Below, one piece after another: positions 6,324 through 13,799 of a DNA stretch of 24,921 nt. Under the pieces are notes generated by a model that saw nothing but the letters and a program-made list of their open reading frames with translations, searched no databases and was not told the origin of the DNA. Source of the DNA: Selenomonas sp. (GTDB lineage Bacteria; Bacillota; Negativicutes; Selenomonadales; Selenomonadaceae); the NCBI GenBank assembly GCA_015265235.1, contig JABZYJ010000015.1, positions 1 to 24,921 of the forward strand, given 5' to 3'. Made by a program: the position numbers and the translations under genes. Each line of letters opens with the position of its first letter. The first letter of the stretch is position 1.

Positions 6324-7106
6324 GTGCGCATACTGATCGTCGGTGATGTTGTCGGACACGCGGGACGGCGTGCCTTTCGCACTTTTACGCCGCGTCTGCG
6401 CGCGGAGCGCGGCATTGATGTCGTCATTGTCAATGGGGAGAATTCGGCCGGCGGCAAGGGCTATACGCGTAAGGCGCTCGATGAGCTCTATGCAGGCGGA
6501 GCCGATATTGTCACCTCGGGCAATCATGTCTGGGATAAGAAGGAGGTTTTTTCCTTCGTCGATGATGAGCCGTTTCTCATCCGTCCAGCAAACTATCCTG
6601 AGGGAGCGCCGGGAAAAGGATTCTGTGTTTTCCCTGCCAAGACGGCGAGCATCGGCGTGATGAATCTCTCGGGGCGGTCGTTTATGCCGCCGATGGACTG
6701 CCCCTTCCAGAAGGCGGATGAGATTCTTGCCGCGCTGGAGGATCAGGCGGATATCATCGTCCTGGATTTTCACGCGGAGACCACGTCGGAGAAACTCGCA
6801 ATGGCGCATTATCTGGACGGCCGTGCGGACATTGTTGTCGGCACGCATACACATGTCCAGACAGCAGATGCACGTATCCTGCCAGGAGGGACGGCATACA
6901 TCACCGATCTCGGTATGGTCGGGGCACAGAATTCGGTGCTCGGCGTGCGCACGGATCTCGTCATTCAGAAGTTCCGTACGGGGATGCCTGTGCGGTTTGA
7001 TATGGCAGAAGGCCCTGCGGAATACGCGGCAGTCATCGTGGATATCGATCCTGCGGGGCAGCGCCCTGCATCGATTGAGTCGCTTCTGCTGCGCGAAGCG
7101 GAATAG
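6324..7106 (+). CDS. YmdB-type metallophosphoesterase
   Basis: A 260-residue protein of the TIGR00282/YmdB family. YmdB of Bacillus is a cyclic-nucleotide phosphodiesterase that affects biofilm and motility choices and interacts with RNase Y-dependent RNA turnover. Metal-binding motifs are all present: GDVVG (Asp8), NGEN (37-40), SGNHVWD (Asn67-His68), DFHAE (His150) and GTHTH (His175, His177). The start is GTG at 6324, because AGGAGG lies just before it inside a longer in-frame extension from 6306. It sits downstream of rny, the usual Firmicutes neighbourhood, with the PHP gene 19 bp after it. Confidence 0.9.
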   Translation: MRILIVGDVVGHAGRRAFRTFTPRLRAERGIDVVIVNGENSAGGKGYTRKALDELYAGGADIVTSGNHVWDKKEVFSFVDDEPFLIRPANYPEGAPGKGFCVFPAKTASIGVMNLSGRSFMPPMDCPFQKADEILAALEDQADIIVLDFHAETTSEKLAMAHYLDGRADIVVGTHTHVQTADARILPGGTAYITDLGMVGAQNSVLGVRTDLVIQKFRTGMPVRFDMAEGPAEYAAVIVDIDPAGQRPASIESLLLREAE

Positions 7107-7125
7107 GGAGTCAAGGAGAAGATAT

Positions 7126-7956
7126 ATGCCAAGCGATTTGCATATCCATACGACCTTCTCCGACGGCAGAAATACGCCGGAGGAGATCATGGAAGCGGCA
7201 AAGGCTGCGGGGCTGCGCTACATCTCCATTACAGATCACGACTCGGTTGAGGGTGTGACGGAGCTGTATGAGAGCGGACACATTTCCTCCGGCAGCCTGA
7301 GGCTGATCCCCGGAGTGGGATTCAGTACGGGCGATGGCGGACATGATGTTCACATTTTGGGCTACAACATCGACATCTACAATGCGGATTTGCAGGAAAA
7401 ACTCGAGGAGATCAGCGAGGCACGATGGACACGCTTCACGGAGATCGTGGAGCTCCTGCGGGGGCTCGGCTATGAGATCGGTGAGACTGAGGTGCTGACG
7501 GATGAGGGGATGTGCAAGGCAATCGGACGCTCCCACGTCGCACGTGTGCTGGTGAAAAAGGGCTACTTTGACTCCGTCCGCGCCTGCTTCGATCAGCTGC
7601 TGAAGCGCGGGCAGCCTGCCTATGTGCCACATTTTCGCGTCTCTGCCGAGGAGCTCATCAGCCTCATCCGCGGTGCGGGCGGGATCCCCGTTCTCGCAAA
7701 TCCCAAGGCGGTCGGTGATGAGACGGTCATCATGACGCTCGCTGCGCAGGGGCTTCAGGGGATTGAGGCGTTTTATCCCACCTACGATCGGCAGGATACG
7801 CAGCACTATCTGGATGTGGCGCAGCAGCACGGACTTCTCGTATCGGGCGGCTCGGATTACCGCGGCTTTCCCGGACGCGGAACAGAGGAGATCGGTCAGT
7901 TCACGATCGAGGATGTTTACGCGAAAAATTTCTATCGTCCGCCGCAGCATACGTGA
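7126..7956 (+). CDS. PHP-domain protein with a degenerate metal site
   Basis: A 276-residue PHP-domain protein related to the YciV/RnmA and AMP-phosphatase group, which hydrolyses nucleotide phosphates or short RNA 5' ends with a trinuclear metal centre. Present motifs: DLHIHTTFSDG (His6, His8, Asp13), ITDHD (His38), VHILGY (His76), SHVAR (His137) and GSD (Asp244). Three positions that are normally metal ligands are changed: the Glu of the PGVE motif is Gly65, the His of the AHP motif is Asn192, and the His of GSDxH is Arg246. Each differs from a ligand codon by one base. It may be catalytically dead, use fewer metals, or bind rather than cleave its ligand. AAGGAG (7113-7118) supports the ATG at 7126. 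Confidence 0.85.
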   Translation: MPSDLHIHTTFSDGRNTPEEIMEAAKAAGLRYISITDHDSVEGVTELYESGHISSGSLRLIPGVGFSTGDGGHDVHILGYNIDIYNADLQEKLEEISEARWTRFTEIVELLRGLGYEIGETEVLTDEGMCKAIGRSHVARVLVKKGYFDSVRACFDQLLKRGQPAYVPHFRVSAEELISLIRGAGGIPVLANPKAVGDETVIMTLAAQGLQGIEAFYPTYDRQDTQHYLDVAQQHGLLVSGGSDYRGFPGRGTEEIGQFTIEDVYAKNFYRPPQHT

Positions 7957-7968
7957 GGATACCGTAAA

Positions 7969-8128
7969 GGAAGCACTGATAAATTCGGCACTACCATCTT
8001 GACGCATCTTTTTCGCCCGCACTTCGGCGGAAAATCCTCCACAGAGCCCCACTCTGCGTCCGGTTTTCCACCTTGTTCGGACAAAAAATCTACGCCAATC
8101 TGGCAGACCTCATTTTATCAGCGCTTCC
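7969..8128. mobile_element. 160-bp MITE-like element
   Basis: GGAAGCACTGATAAA (7969-7983) and TTTATCAGCGCTTCC (8114-8128) are inverted repeats with one mismatch in 15 bp. TAAA flanks both ends (7965-7968 and 8129-8132), as a target-site duplication would. The interior has no gene but can fold into smaller hairpins (for example CGCC...GGCG near 8014-8030). This is the build of a non-autonomous miniature inverted-repeat element. It separates the PHP gene from the ATPase/Asp23 gene and ends about 20 bp before the latter's start. No transposase and no second copy are in the window. Confidence 0.7.
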
Positions 8129-8147
8129 TAAAAAGAGGAGGGACACA

Positions 8148-8978
8148 ATGGACGTAATTGCCCTTGTCGGCCCGAGTGGAACGGGAAAAAGTCACCGCGC
8201 ACTGTGGGTTGCCCGAAAAAATGGCGCAGATGCCATCATTGACGACGGCATCCTCATCAAAGATGGGAAAGTGGTCGGCGGCACATCGGCAAAGAAGGAA
8301 AAGAACCGCATCATGGCGGTGCGGCGTACGTCGGCAGCATGTCCTGGAAGGACGAAAATCGCACGCCGCATCCTGATCCTCGGCACCTCGGAGAATATGG
8401 TGCAGAAGATCGCGAAGGCGCTTGGCATCGGTCCGGTCGGAAAGATCATCCGCATTGAGGACGTCGCCTCCAAGAAGGATATGGAGATCGCCCAGTATCA
8501 CCGCCTGAAGCGTGGCGAACACATTATTCCCGTGCCGAGCATTGAGCTAAAGCCGCATTTTTCGGGGTATCTCATCGACCCGATCAAGAGTTTTTTCAAG
8601 ACCTCCTCATCGAAGCGGCGCAAGCTCGGGGAGCGCTCCATCGTACGTCCTGTATTCAGCTACTATGGAAAACTCATCATCGACGACTCGGTCATCAAGA
8701 ACATCGTACGTATTGCCGCCGAGCAGTTTGAGGATGTGTACCGTGTCGGCGGGACGCGCGTTCGTCACATCGTGAACGGGGACGACGATCTTGGCATCAC
8801 GGTCTCATTGGAGGTTGTCTTCGCCTACGGGCACGCCATCCAGGAGACCATGGCCGCGCTGCGCCGCCGTCTGCAGACGGAGATCGAGCGCATGACGGGC
8901 ATGGTTGTCCACGAGGTCGATATCCTAGTCAAGAGCCTTCACGTTGGCGCGCAGCCCTCTCTGCGAGCCGAAGGATAA
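8148..8978 (+). CDS. P-loop ATPase fused to an Asp23/Gls24 domain
   Basis: A 276-residue protein with two parts. The N-terminus has a P-loop, GPSGTGKS at residues 8-15, followed by a nucleotide-binding-like region with DDGILIKDGK and RILILGTSENM. The C-terminal ~100 residues (about 173-270: GKLIIDDSVIKNIVRIA, then EVVFAYGHAIQETM, ending VHEVDILVKSL) match the Asp23/Gls24 (DUF322) domain of envelope-stress proteins. This fused architecture occurs in Clostridia and Negativicutes, but its job is unknown to me. AGGAGG (8136-8141) fixes the ATG at 8148; an extension upstream would run into the mobile element. The segment at about residues 57-74 is short and basic compared with what I recall of relatives. 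Confidence 0.75.
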   Translation: MDVIALVGPSGTGKSHRALWVARKNGADAIIDDGILIKDGKVVGGTSAKKEKNRIMAVRRTSAACPGRTKIARRILILGTSENMVQKIAKALGIGPVGKIIRIEDVASKKDMEIAQYHRLKRGEHIIPVPSIELKPHFSGYLIDPIKSFFKTSSSKRRKLGERSIVRPVFSYYGKLIIDDSVIKNIVRIAAEQFEDVYRVGGTRVRHIVNGDDDLGITVSLEVVFAYGHAIQETMAALRRRLQTEIERMTGMVVHEVDILVKSLHVGAQPSLRAEG

Positions 8979-9124
8979 CGCGATGACGAAAAACCTTATC
9001 ATTTTTTAAGAAAAAAAGGCAGAATCAAAAGGATTTTTTATGGGGATGTAGAACTAAATATATATCTATTACGTATGTCGATTTTTGTGTGCGTAAAGAA
9101 TCGGGGAAAGGAATGTGACGTTTC

Positions 9125-9544
9125 ATGCTGGAGCAGGTGGTCAATACCTCGGTGATAGATGTCAGCAGCCGTGCCATGGCAGCATCGACGCTTCGCCATG
9201 AGGTGCTCAGCAACAACATCGCCAACGTGAATACACCGAACTTCAAGCGGAGTCATGTCCGCTTTGAGGATCTGCTGAAAAAGGAATTGGGGCTGGAGGA
9301 CGATCCGCTGATGCCGGTCGTACGTACGCACGACCGCCACCTTCCGCTAGCGTATCGCGGTAAGGCACACGGCGTCATCGAGCAGGAGAATACGACCAAT
9401 ATGCGCCTGGACGGTAACAATGTCGATATCGACGTTGAGATGGCGGAGGTCGCAAAGAACCAGCTTTATTACAATGTACTTGCCAATCAGCTGGGGGGAC
9501 ACATCAGTAGGATGAAGAGTGTCATCACCAGTGGTCAGGGCTGA
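9125..9544 (+). CDS. flgB: flagellar proximal rod protein FlgB
   Basis: A 139-residue protein, a normal length for FlgB, part of the proximal rod that crosses the periplasm or cell wall between MS ring and hook. It carries the N-terminal rod/hook motif LSNNIANVNTPNFKR (about residues 28-42) and the C-terminal helix VDIDVEMAEVAKNQLYYN typical of axial proteins. It has no signal peptide because it is exported by the flagellar type III system. AAAGGA lies 12 bases before the ATG, a long spacing. The 146 bp upstream (8979-9124) are AT-rich and must hold the cluster's promoter, but I find no convincing SigA, SigD or Sig54 match there. Confidence 0.95.
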   Translation: MLEQVVNTSVIDVSSRAMAASTLRHEVLSNNIANVNTPNFKRSHVRFEDLLKKELGLEDDPLMPVVRTHDRHLPLAYRGKAHGVIEQENTTNMRLDGNNVDIDVEMAEVAKNQLYYNVLANQLGGHISRMKSVITSGQG

Positions 9545-9558
9545 TCGGAGGGCACGAT

Positions 9559-10014
9559 ATGGGAATGTTTTTGGGAATTGATACGGCGGCGTCCGGACTT
9601 ACAGCGGAACGCCTTCGCATGGACGTGATCTCCAACAATATCGCGAATGCGAATACGACGCGGACACAGGGTGGGGGTGCTTATCACCGCCGCTACGTCG
9701 TGTTCCAGCCACGTGAGAAGGGGCATGGCATTGGCTTTGAGTCCTTCTTGGCACGTGCGTCGAACCGCATGCGCCCCGGCGACGGCGTACGTGCTGTCGG
9801 CATTCGCGCAGACAACACGCAGGGACCTCTGGTCTATGAGCCGGGACATCCGGATGCGAACGCAGACGGCTACGTGGAGCGCCCAAACGTCAACATTGTC
9901 GCCGAAATGGTCGATATGATCTCGGCATCGCGCGGCTACGAGGCAAATACGACGACGATCAACGCAGCGAAGTCCATGGTCAATGCGGCACTCCGTATTG
10001 GCAACGGAAACTGA
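9559..10014 (+). CDS. flgC: flagellar proximal rod protein FlgC
   Basis: A 151-residue proximal rod protein. The N-terminal signature MDVISNNIANANTTRT (about 21-36) and the C-terminal helix NVNIVAEMVDMISASRGYEANTTTI are diagnostic of FlgC. It assembles with FlgB and FlgF on FliE to make the rod. GGAGGG (9547-9552) precedes the ATG, and the gap after flgB is 14 bp, so the two are surely co-transcribed. Confidence 0.96.
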   Translation: MGMFLGIDTAASGLTAERLRMDVISNNIANANTTRTQGGGAYHRRYVVFQPREKGHGIGFESFLARASNRMRPGDGVRAVGIRADNTQGPLVYEPGHPDANADGYVERPNVNIVAEMVDMISASRGYEANTTTINAAKSMVNAALRIGNGN

Positions 10015-10040
10015 TGCACACATTGTAAGGGGGATCCATT

Positions 10041-10343
10041 ATGGAAGTACAAGCACTGCAAATGACTCCTGTAACGATGCGTGCACCCAGCCATCTGGGC
10101 GAGACCATCGACAAATCCCAGCGTAAAGATTTCGGCACCTATCTAAAAGATGCCCTCTCCGAAGTCAATCATCTTCAGCTCGCATCAGAGGAACAGACGA
10201 AGCTGCTCGCCGCGGGCGAAGTAGAAGATGTATCTCAGGTTATCGTGGCGGGGCAGAAGGCTGAAATTGCCCTGCAGCTTACCTTGCAGATGCGCAATCG
10301 CGCTGTTTCTGCCTATCAGGAAATCATGCGGATGCAGGTATAA
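10041..10343 (+). CDS. fliE: flagellar hook-basal body protein FliE
   Basis: A 100-residue protein that links the MS ring to the rod. The conserved parts are DFGTYLKDALSEVNHLQ (about 30-46), then EVEDVSQVIVAGQKAEIALQLTLQ, and the C-terminus RNRAVSAYQEIMRMQV, all typical of FliE. A GGGGGAT ribosome binding site lies before the ATG. It follows flgC by 26 bp in the standard flgB-flgC-fliE order. Confidence 0.95.
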   Translation: MEVQALQMTPVTMRAPSHLGETIDKSQRKDFGTYLKDALSEVNHLQLASEEQTKLLAAGEVEDVSQVIVAGQKAEIALQLTLQMRNRAVSAYQEIMRMQV

Positions 10344-10412
10344 CCAAAACTGCCGTTCTGTTTGCACCCTCGCGGGGAAGCACAACCGCGGTGACTTGAA
10401 GGGAAAGAGATT

Positions 10413-11993
10413 ATGGGAGAGTGGAAAGAGCGCAGCCTTGCCTTGTGGAAACGCTTTGACAAGCGGCAGCGCTACATCATGCTCGGCTCGGCACTCGCAA
10501 TTCTCGTACTGATCTTCGGTCTCAGTTTCTGGTACGGCAGCAAGCCCGATATGGTGCCGCTGTTCACCGACATGGAGACCAAGGATGCGGGCGAGGTCGC
10601 GAATCAGCTGCGTGAATCGAAGATCAGTTACGAAATACAGGAGAATAAGTCGGGCACGACGATTCTCGTTCCGACGGCGAATGTGCATGAGGCACGTCTC
10701 AATCTTGCCGTGCAGGGACTTCCGCACGGGAACAAGGGATTCGAGATCTTCGATGACAGCAAACTCGGTGTGACCGAGTTCCAGAATCGCGTCAACTATC
10801 TGCAGGCACTGCAGGGCGAGCTGACGCGCACCATCGAGCAGATCGAGGCCGTCGATAAAGCACGTGTTCACATCGTGCTGCCCGAGGACAGCCTTTACAA
10901 AAAAGAGGAGAAGCCGGCGACGGCTTCCATTATGCTGCGCCTGAAGCCGCACGCGGAGCTGACGAAAAAGGAAATCAAAGGCATTGTCAACCTCGCGGCA
11001 CACAGCATCAAGGGGCTGACGCCGGAGAACATCACGATCGTCGACGATACGGGCAAGATCCTGAATGATCCCGACGATCAGGATGAGAAGGGGCTTGGCG
11101 CAAAGACCATCACCCAGCTTGAGATGACGCGCAAGGTGCAGGACAACATCGAGAAAAAGGTGCAGACCCTGCTCGATCAGACGCTTGGGGAAGGGCGTGC
11201 ATTTGCCCGCGTCAGTGTGGAGCTGGACTTTGACGACCGCCTGACGGATCGTCAGACCTTTACCCCTGTGGTGGATGATGCAGGCATCATCCGCAGCCAG
11301 CAGGACATCTCCGAGAGCTATAACGGCAGTTCGACGAATCCCGGTGGCCCTGCGGGCGTACAGAGCAACGTCCCGGGCTATGTCGAACAGGAATCGAACG
11401 CGAATGCTGCCTACGAGAAAAAAGAATCCACGAAGAACTACGAGATCAACGAGGAACGCCAGCACGTGATCGCCTCCCCAGGCTCGATCCGCCGTATGAC
11501 GGTTGCTGTTCTTGTCAATGACGACGTAACGCAGCCGCAGCAGGAGAGCATCCTGCGCACGGTGAGCAGCGCGGCAGGCATCAATCAGACGCGCGGCGAT
11601 ACGATCTCCGTTGAACCTCTGCCGTTCAGCACGGAGGCGGCAGACCGTCGTGCCGCAGAGCTGCAGGCAGAGAAGGATCGTCAGGATCGCATCTTCTACA
11701 TGCAGGTTGGCGCCGTTCTTCTCATCATCGCCCTCATCGTTGCCGCGATTCTTATGTATCGTCGCAAGAAGCGTCTCGAGCGCGAGGCTGCCGAGGAGGC
11801 AAAGCGTCTCGAAGAAGAGCGTCTTGCCGAGGAGCGTGCCGCTGCAATCGCTGCCGGCGAGGTCGAGGAAGAGGATCTCTCTGAGGAGGAGCAGCAGCAG
11901 ATGAACGAGAAACTCGCGCTTCTTGCGCTCATCGACAGCAAGCCTGAAGAGGTCGCGCTCCTGGTCAAGACTTGGCTTACGGAGGAGGAGTAA
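10413..11993 (+). CDS. fliF: flagellar MS-ring protein FliF
   Basis: A 526-residue protein that forms the MS ring in the cytoplasmic membrane. It has two membrane helices (about 22-41 and 430-449) around a large extracytoplasmic part with ring-building motifs (RVNYLQALQGELTRTI; KARVHIVLPE). The cytoplasmic tail ends with LLALIDSKPEEVALLVKTWL, the FliG-binding segment. A highly charged Glu/Arg coiled region (about 450-500) precedes that segment. AAGGGAAAG stands before the ATG. The gap to fliG is 2 bp, and the end of fliF supplies fliG's ribosome binding site. Confidence 0.97.
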   Translation: MGEWKERSLALWKRFDKRQRYIMLGSALAILVLIFGLSFWYGSKPDMVPLFTDMETKDAGEVANQLRESKISYEIQENKSGTTILVPTANVHEARLNLAVQGLPHGNKGFEIFDDSKLGVTEFQNRVNYLQALQGELTRTIEQIEAVDKARVHIVLPEDSLYKKEEKPATASIMLRLKPHAELTKKEIKGIVNLAAHSIKGLTPENITIVDDTGKILNDPDDQDEKGLGAKTITQLEMTRKVQDNIEKKVQTLLDQTLGEGRAFARVSVELDFDDRLTDRQTFTPVVDDAGIIRSQQDISESYNGSSTNPGGPAGVQSNVPGYVEQESNANAAYEKKESTKNYEINEERQHVIASPGSIRRMTVAVLVNDDVTQPQQESILRTVSSAAGINQTRGDTISVEPLPFSTEAADRRAAELQAEKDRQDRIFYMQVGAVLLIIALIVAAILMYRRKKRLEREAAEEAKRLEEERLAEERAAAIAAGEVEEEDLSEEEQQQMNEKLALLALIDSKPEEVALLVKTWLTEEE

Positions 11994-11995
11994 CC

Positions 11996-13015
11996 ATGCC
12001 GGATCTATATGGCAGCGGTGATCTGACCAACCAGCAGAAGGCGGCGATCCTATTTATCGCCATTGGTCCTGAGTACTCCGCGAAGCTATTTCAGCATATG
12101 GACGATGACGAGATCGAGCAGCTGACGCTTGAGATCGCCAATCAGAAGCAGGTCTCGTCCGCCCTCAAGGCGGAGGTCATCTCAGAGTTTTACTCCATGT
12201 GCATGGCACAGGACTACATCTCCTCGGGCGGCCTGCAGTATGCGCAGAACGTCCTGGAAAAGGCACTCGGCCCGGACAAGGCACTCGAGATCATCAACCG
12301 TCTCACGACGAGTCTGCAGGTGCGTCCGTTCGACTTCCTGCGCAAAACCGATCCGGCACAGCTCATCAACTTCATCCAGAACGAGCATCCCCAGACCATC
12401 GCCCTCATCATGGCGTATCTGGAACCGGATCAGGCGGCGATCGTTCTCGGGGCATTACCTCCAGAGTCGCAGGTCGAGGTCACGAAGCGTATCGCAACCA
12501 TGGATCGCACCTCACCGGACTCCATCCGTGAGGTCGAGCGCGTGCTGGAACGAAAGCTGTCGTCCATGGTAACACAGGACTTCACATCGGCAGGCGGCAT
12601 CAAGGCGATTGTCGAGGTGCTCAACCGCGTCGATCGTACGACGGAGAAGGCGATTGTCGAAACCCTCGAGGTCGACAGCCCCGAGCTTGCCGAAGAGATC
12701 AAAAAGCTCATGTTCGTGTTCGAGGACATCGTCCAGATCGACGACCGCTCCCTGCAGCTTGTCTTGCGTCAGGTCGAGACCAAGGATCTCTCCCTCGCAC
12801 TCAAGGCGACGCCGCAGGAAGTTGCAGAGAAAGTCTACAAGAATATGTCGACGCGTGCGGCAGATATGCTGCGCGAGGAGATCGAGTTCATGGGTCCGGT
12901 CAAGATTCGCGACGTGGAGGAGGCGCAGCAGAAGGTTGTCGCCGTCATCCGCGTGCTCGAGGACAAGGGCGAGATTGTGATTTCGCGCGGCAAGGGAGAC
13001 GAGATGATTGTCTAG
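11996..13015 (+). CDS. fliG: flagellar motor switch protein FliG
   Basis: A 339-residue rotor protein of the C-ring. It attaches to FliF with its N-terminal domain and takes torque from the stators with its C-terminal domain. The EHPQT motif of the middle domain is at 130-134. The C-terminal part shows the charged torque helix DRSLQLVLRQVETKDLSLAL and MGPVKIRDVEEAQQKVV. The ATG at 11996 is preceded by a GGAGGAGGAG run that also codes for the glutamates ending FliF, which indicates translational coupling. A longer in-frame start at 11972 has no ribosome binding site. Confidence 0.97.
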   Translation: MPDLYGSGDLTNQQKAAILFIAIGPEYSAKLFQHMDDDEIEQLTLEIANQKQVSSALKAEVISEFYSMCMAQDYISSGGLQYAQNVLEKALGPDKALEIINRLTTSLQVRPFDFLRKTDPAQLINFIQNEHPQTIALIMAYLEPDQAAIVLGALPPESQVEVTKRIATMDRTSPDSIREVERVLERKLSSMVTQDFTSAGGIKAIVEVLNRVDRTTEKAIVETLEVDSPELAEEIKKLMFVFEDIVQIDDRSLQLVLRQVETKDLSLALKATPQEVAEKVYKNMSTRAADMLREEIEFMGPVKIRDVEEAQQKVVAVIRVLEDKGEIVISRGKGDEMIV

Positions 13016-13799
13016 AGTTATCAAGGCCGCCATCTGGGAGGAAAATCCGCATCTCATCGACGTCCCCGCCCCCTCTGTTCCGCCGTCTGCGGACGGCATG
13101 GAGGATGGTGTCAGCGAGGAGACCGTCCAGTTCCTGCTCTCGCGCATCGAGGAGCGTGAACACGCGATTGATGTCCGCAGCGAAGAGCTGGACATGGAGA
13201 TCGCCGTGCGCCGCGGTGAAATTGAACAGGAGCGGGAGCAGCTTCTCAGCGAGGCGAAAGAGCAAATTGAAAAGGAGCGCGAGGAAGCGCGTCAGGCAGG
13301 GCACGATGAGGGCTTTGCCGCCGGCAGAGAGGCAGGCGAGGCCGCCGTACGCGAGGAGATGGAGGATTTCATCCGCCAGACCAATGCGAAGGCGGAGAAG
13401 ACCCTGCGCGATGCGCACGACGCGATGCGTGACTACCTCATGCAGGCGGAGGACGTCATCGTTTCGATTGCGATGACCGCCGTGGAGCGCGTTCTTCCAC
13501 AGCACTTCATCGATGTGCCGCAGATGGTTCTGCCCATCGTGCGTGACGCCATCGAGCGTGTCAAGGATCAGAAAGAGATTGTCGTCCACGTACCGCCGGA
13601 CAGCTATGACTTCGTGCTGATGGCACGCGATGAACTGCGCGGCATTGTAACAGCGGGGGACAGCAGCCTCTCGATCACGTCCGATGAGAGCCTTAAGCCG
13701 GGCGACTGCCTGGTGGAGACACCGAATGGCAGCGTTGATGCACGTCTGCAGACACAGATCGAACAGCTGAAAAAAGCGGTGCGGGAAGTTATGCTATGA
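13008..13799 (+). CDS. fliH: flagellar export regulator FliH
   Basis: A 263-residue protein that binds FliI and controls its ATPase activity at the export gate. The TTG start at 13008 gives MSRVIKAA, matching the MSxVIK start common in FliH, and overlaps fliG by 8 bp. GGGAG (12994-12998) is a plausible ribosome binding site. The middle (about 45-130) is a charged coiled coil with the Ala/Gly-rich GHDEGFAAGREAGEAA repeat typical of FliH. The C-terminal half (VIVSIAMTAVERVLPQHF onward) is the FliI-binding domain related to the V-type ATPase stalk. Confidence 0.93.
   Translation: MSRVIKAAIWEENPHLIDVPAPSVPPSADGMEDGVSEETVQFLLSRIEEREHAIDVRSEELDMEIAVRRGEIEQEREQLLSEAKEQIEKEREEARQAGHDEGFAAGREAGEAAVREEMEDFIRQTNAKAEKTLRDAHDAMRDYLMQAEDVIVSIAMTAVERVLPQHFIDVPQMVLPIVRDAIERVKDQKEIVVHVPPDSYDFVLMARDELRGIVTAGDSSLSITSDESLKPGDCLVETPNGSVDARLQTQIEQLKKAVREVML

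Noticed and set aside
5643..7190. 515-codon minus-strand frame opposite three plus-strand genes
   Set aside because: It runs across several genes and their spacers. The plus-strand genes have ribosome binding sites and known motifs.
9055..9084. Possible SigD/FliA promoter (TAAA ... GTCGAT) ahead of flgB
   Set aside because: The spacer is 18 bases, too long for the TAAA-N15-GCCGATAA pattern, and the -10 matches only partly.
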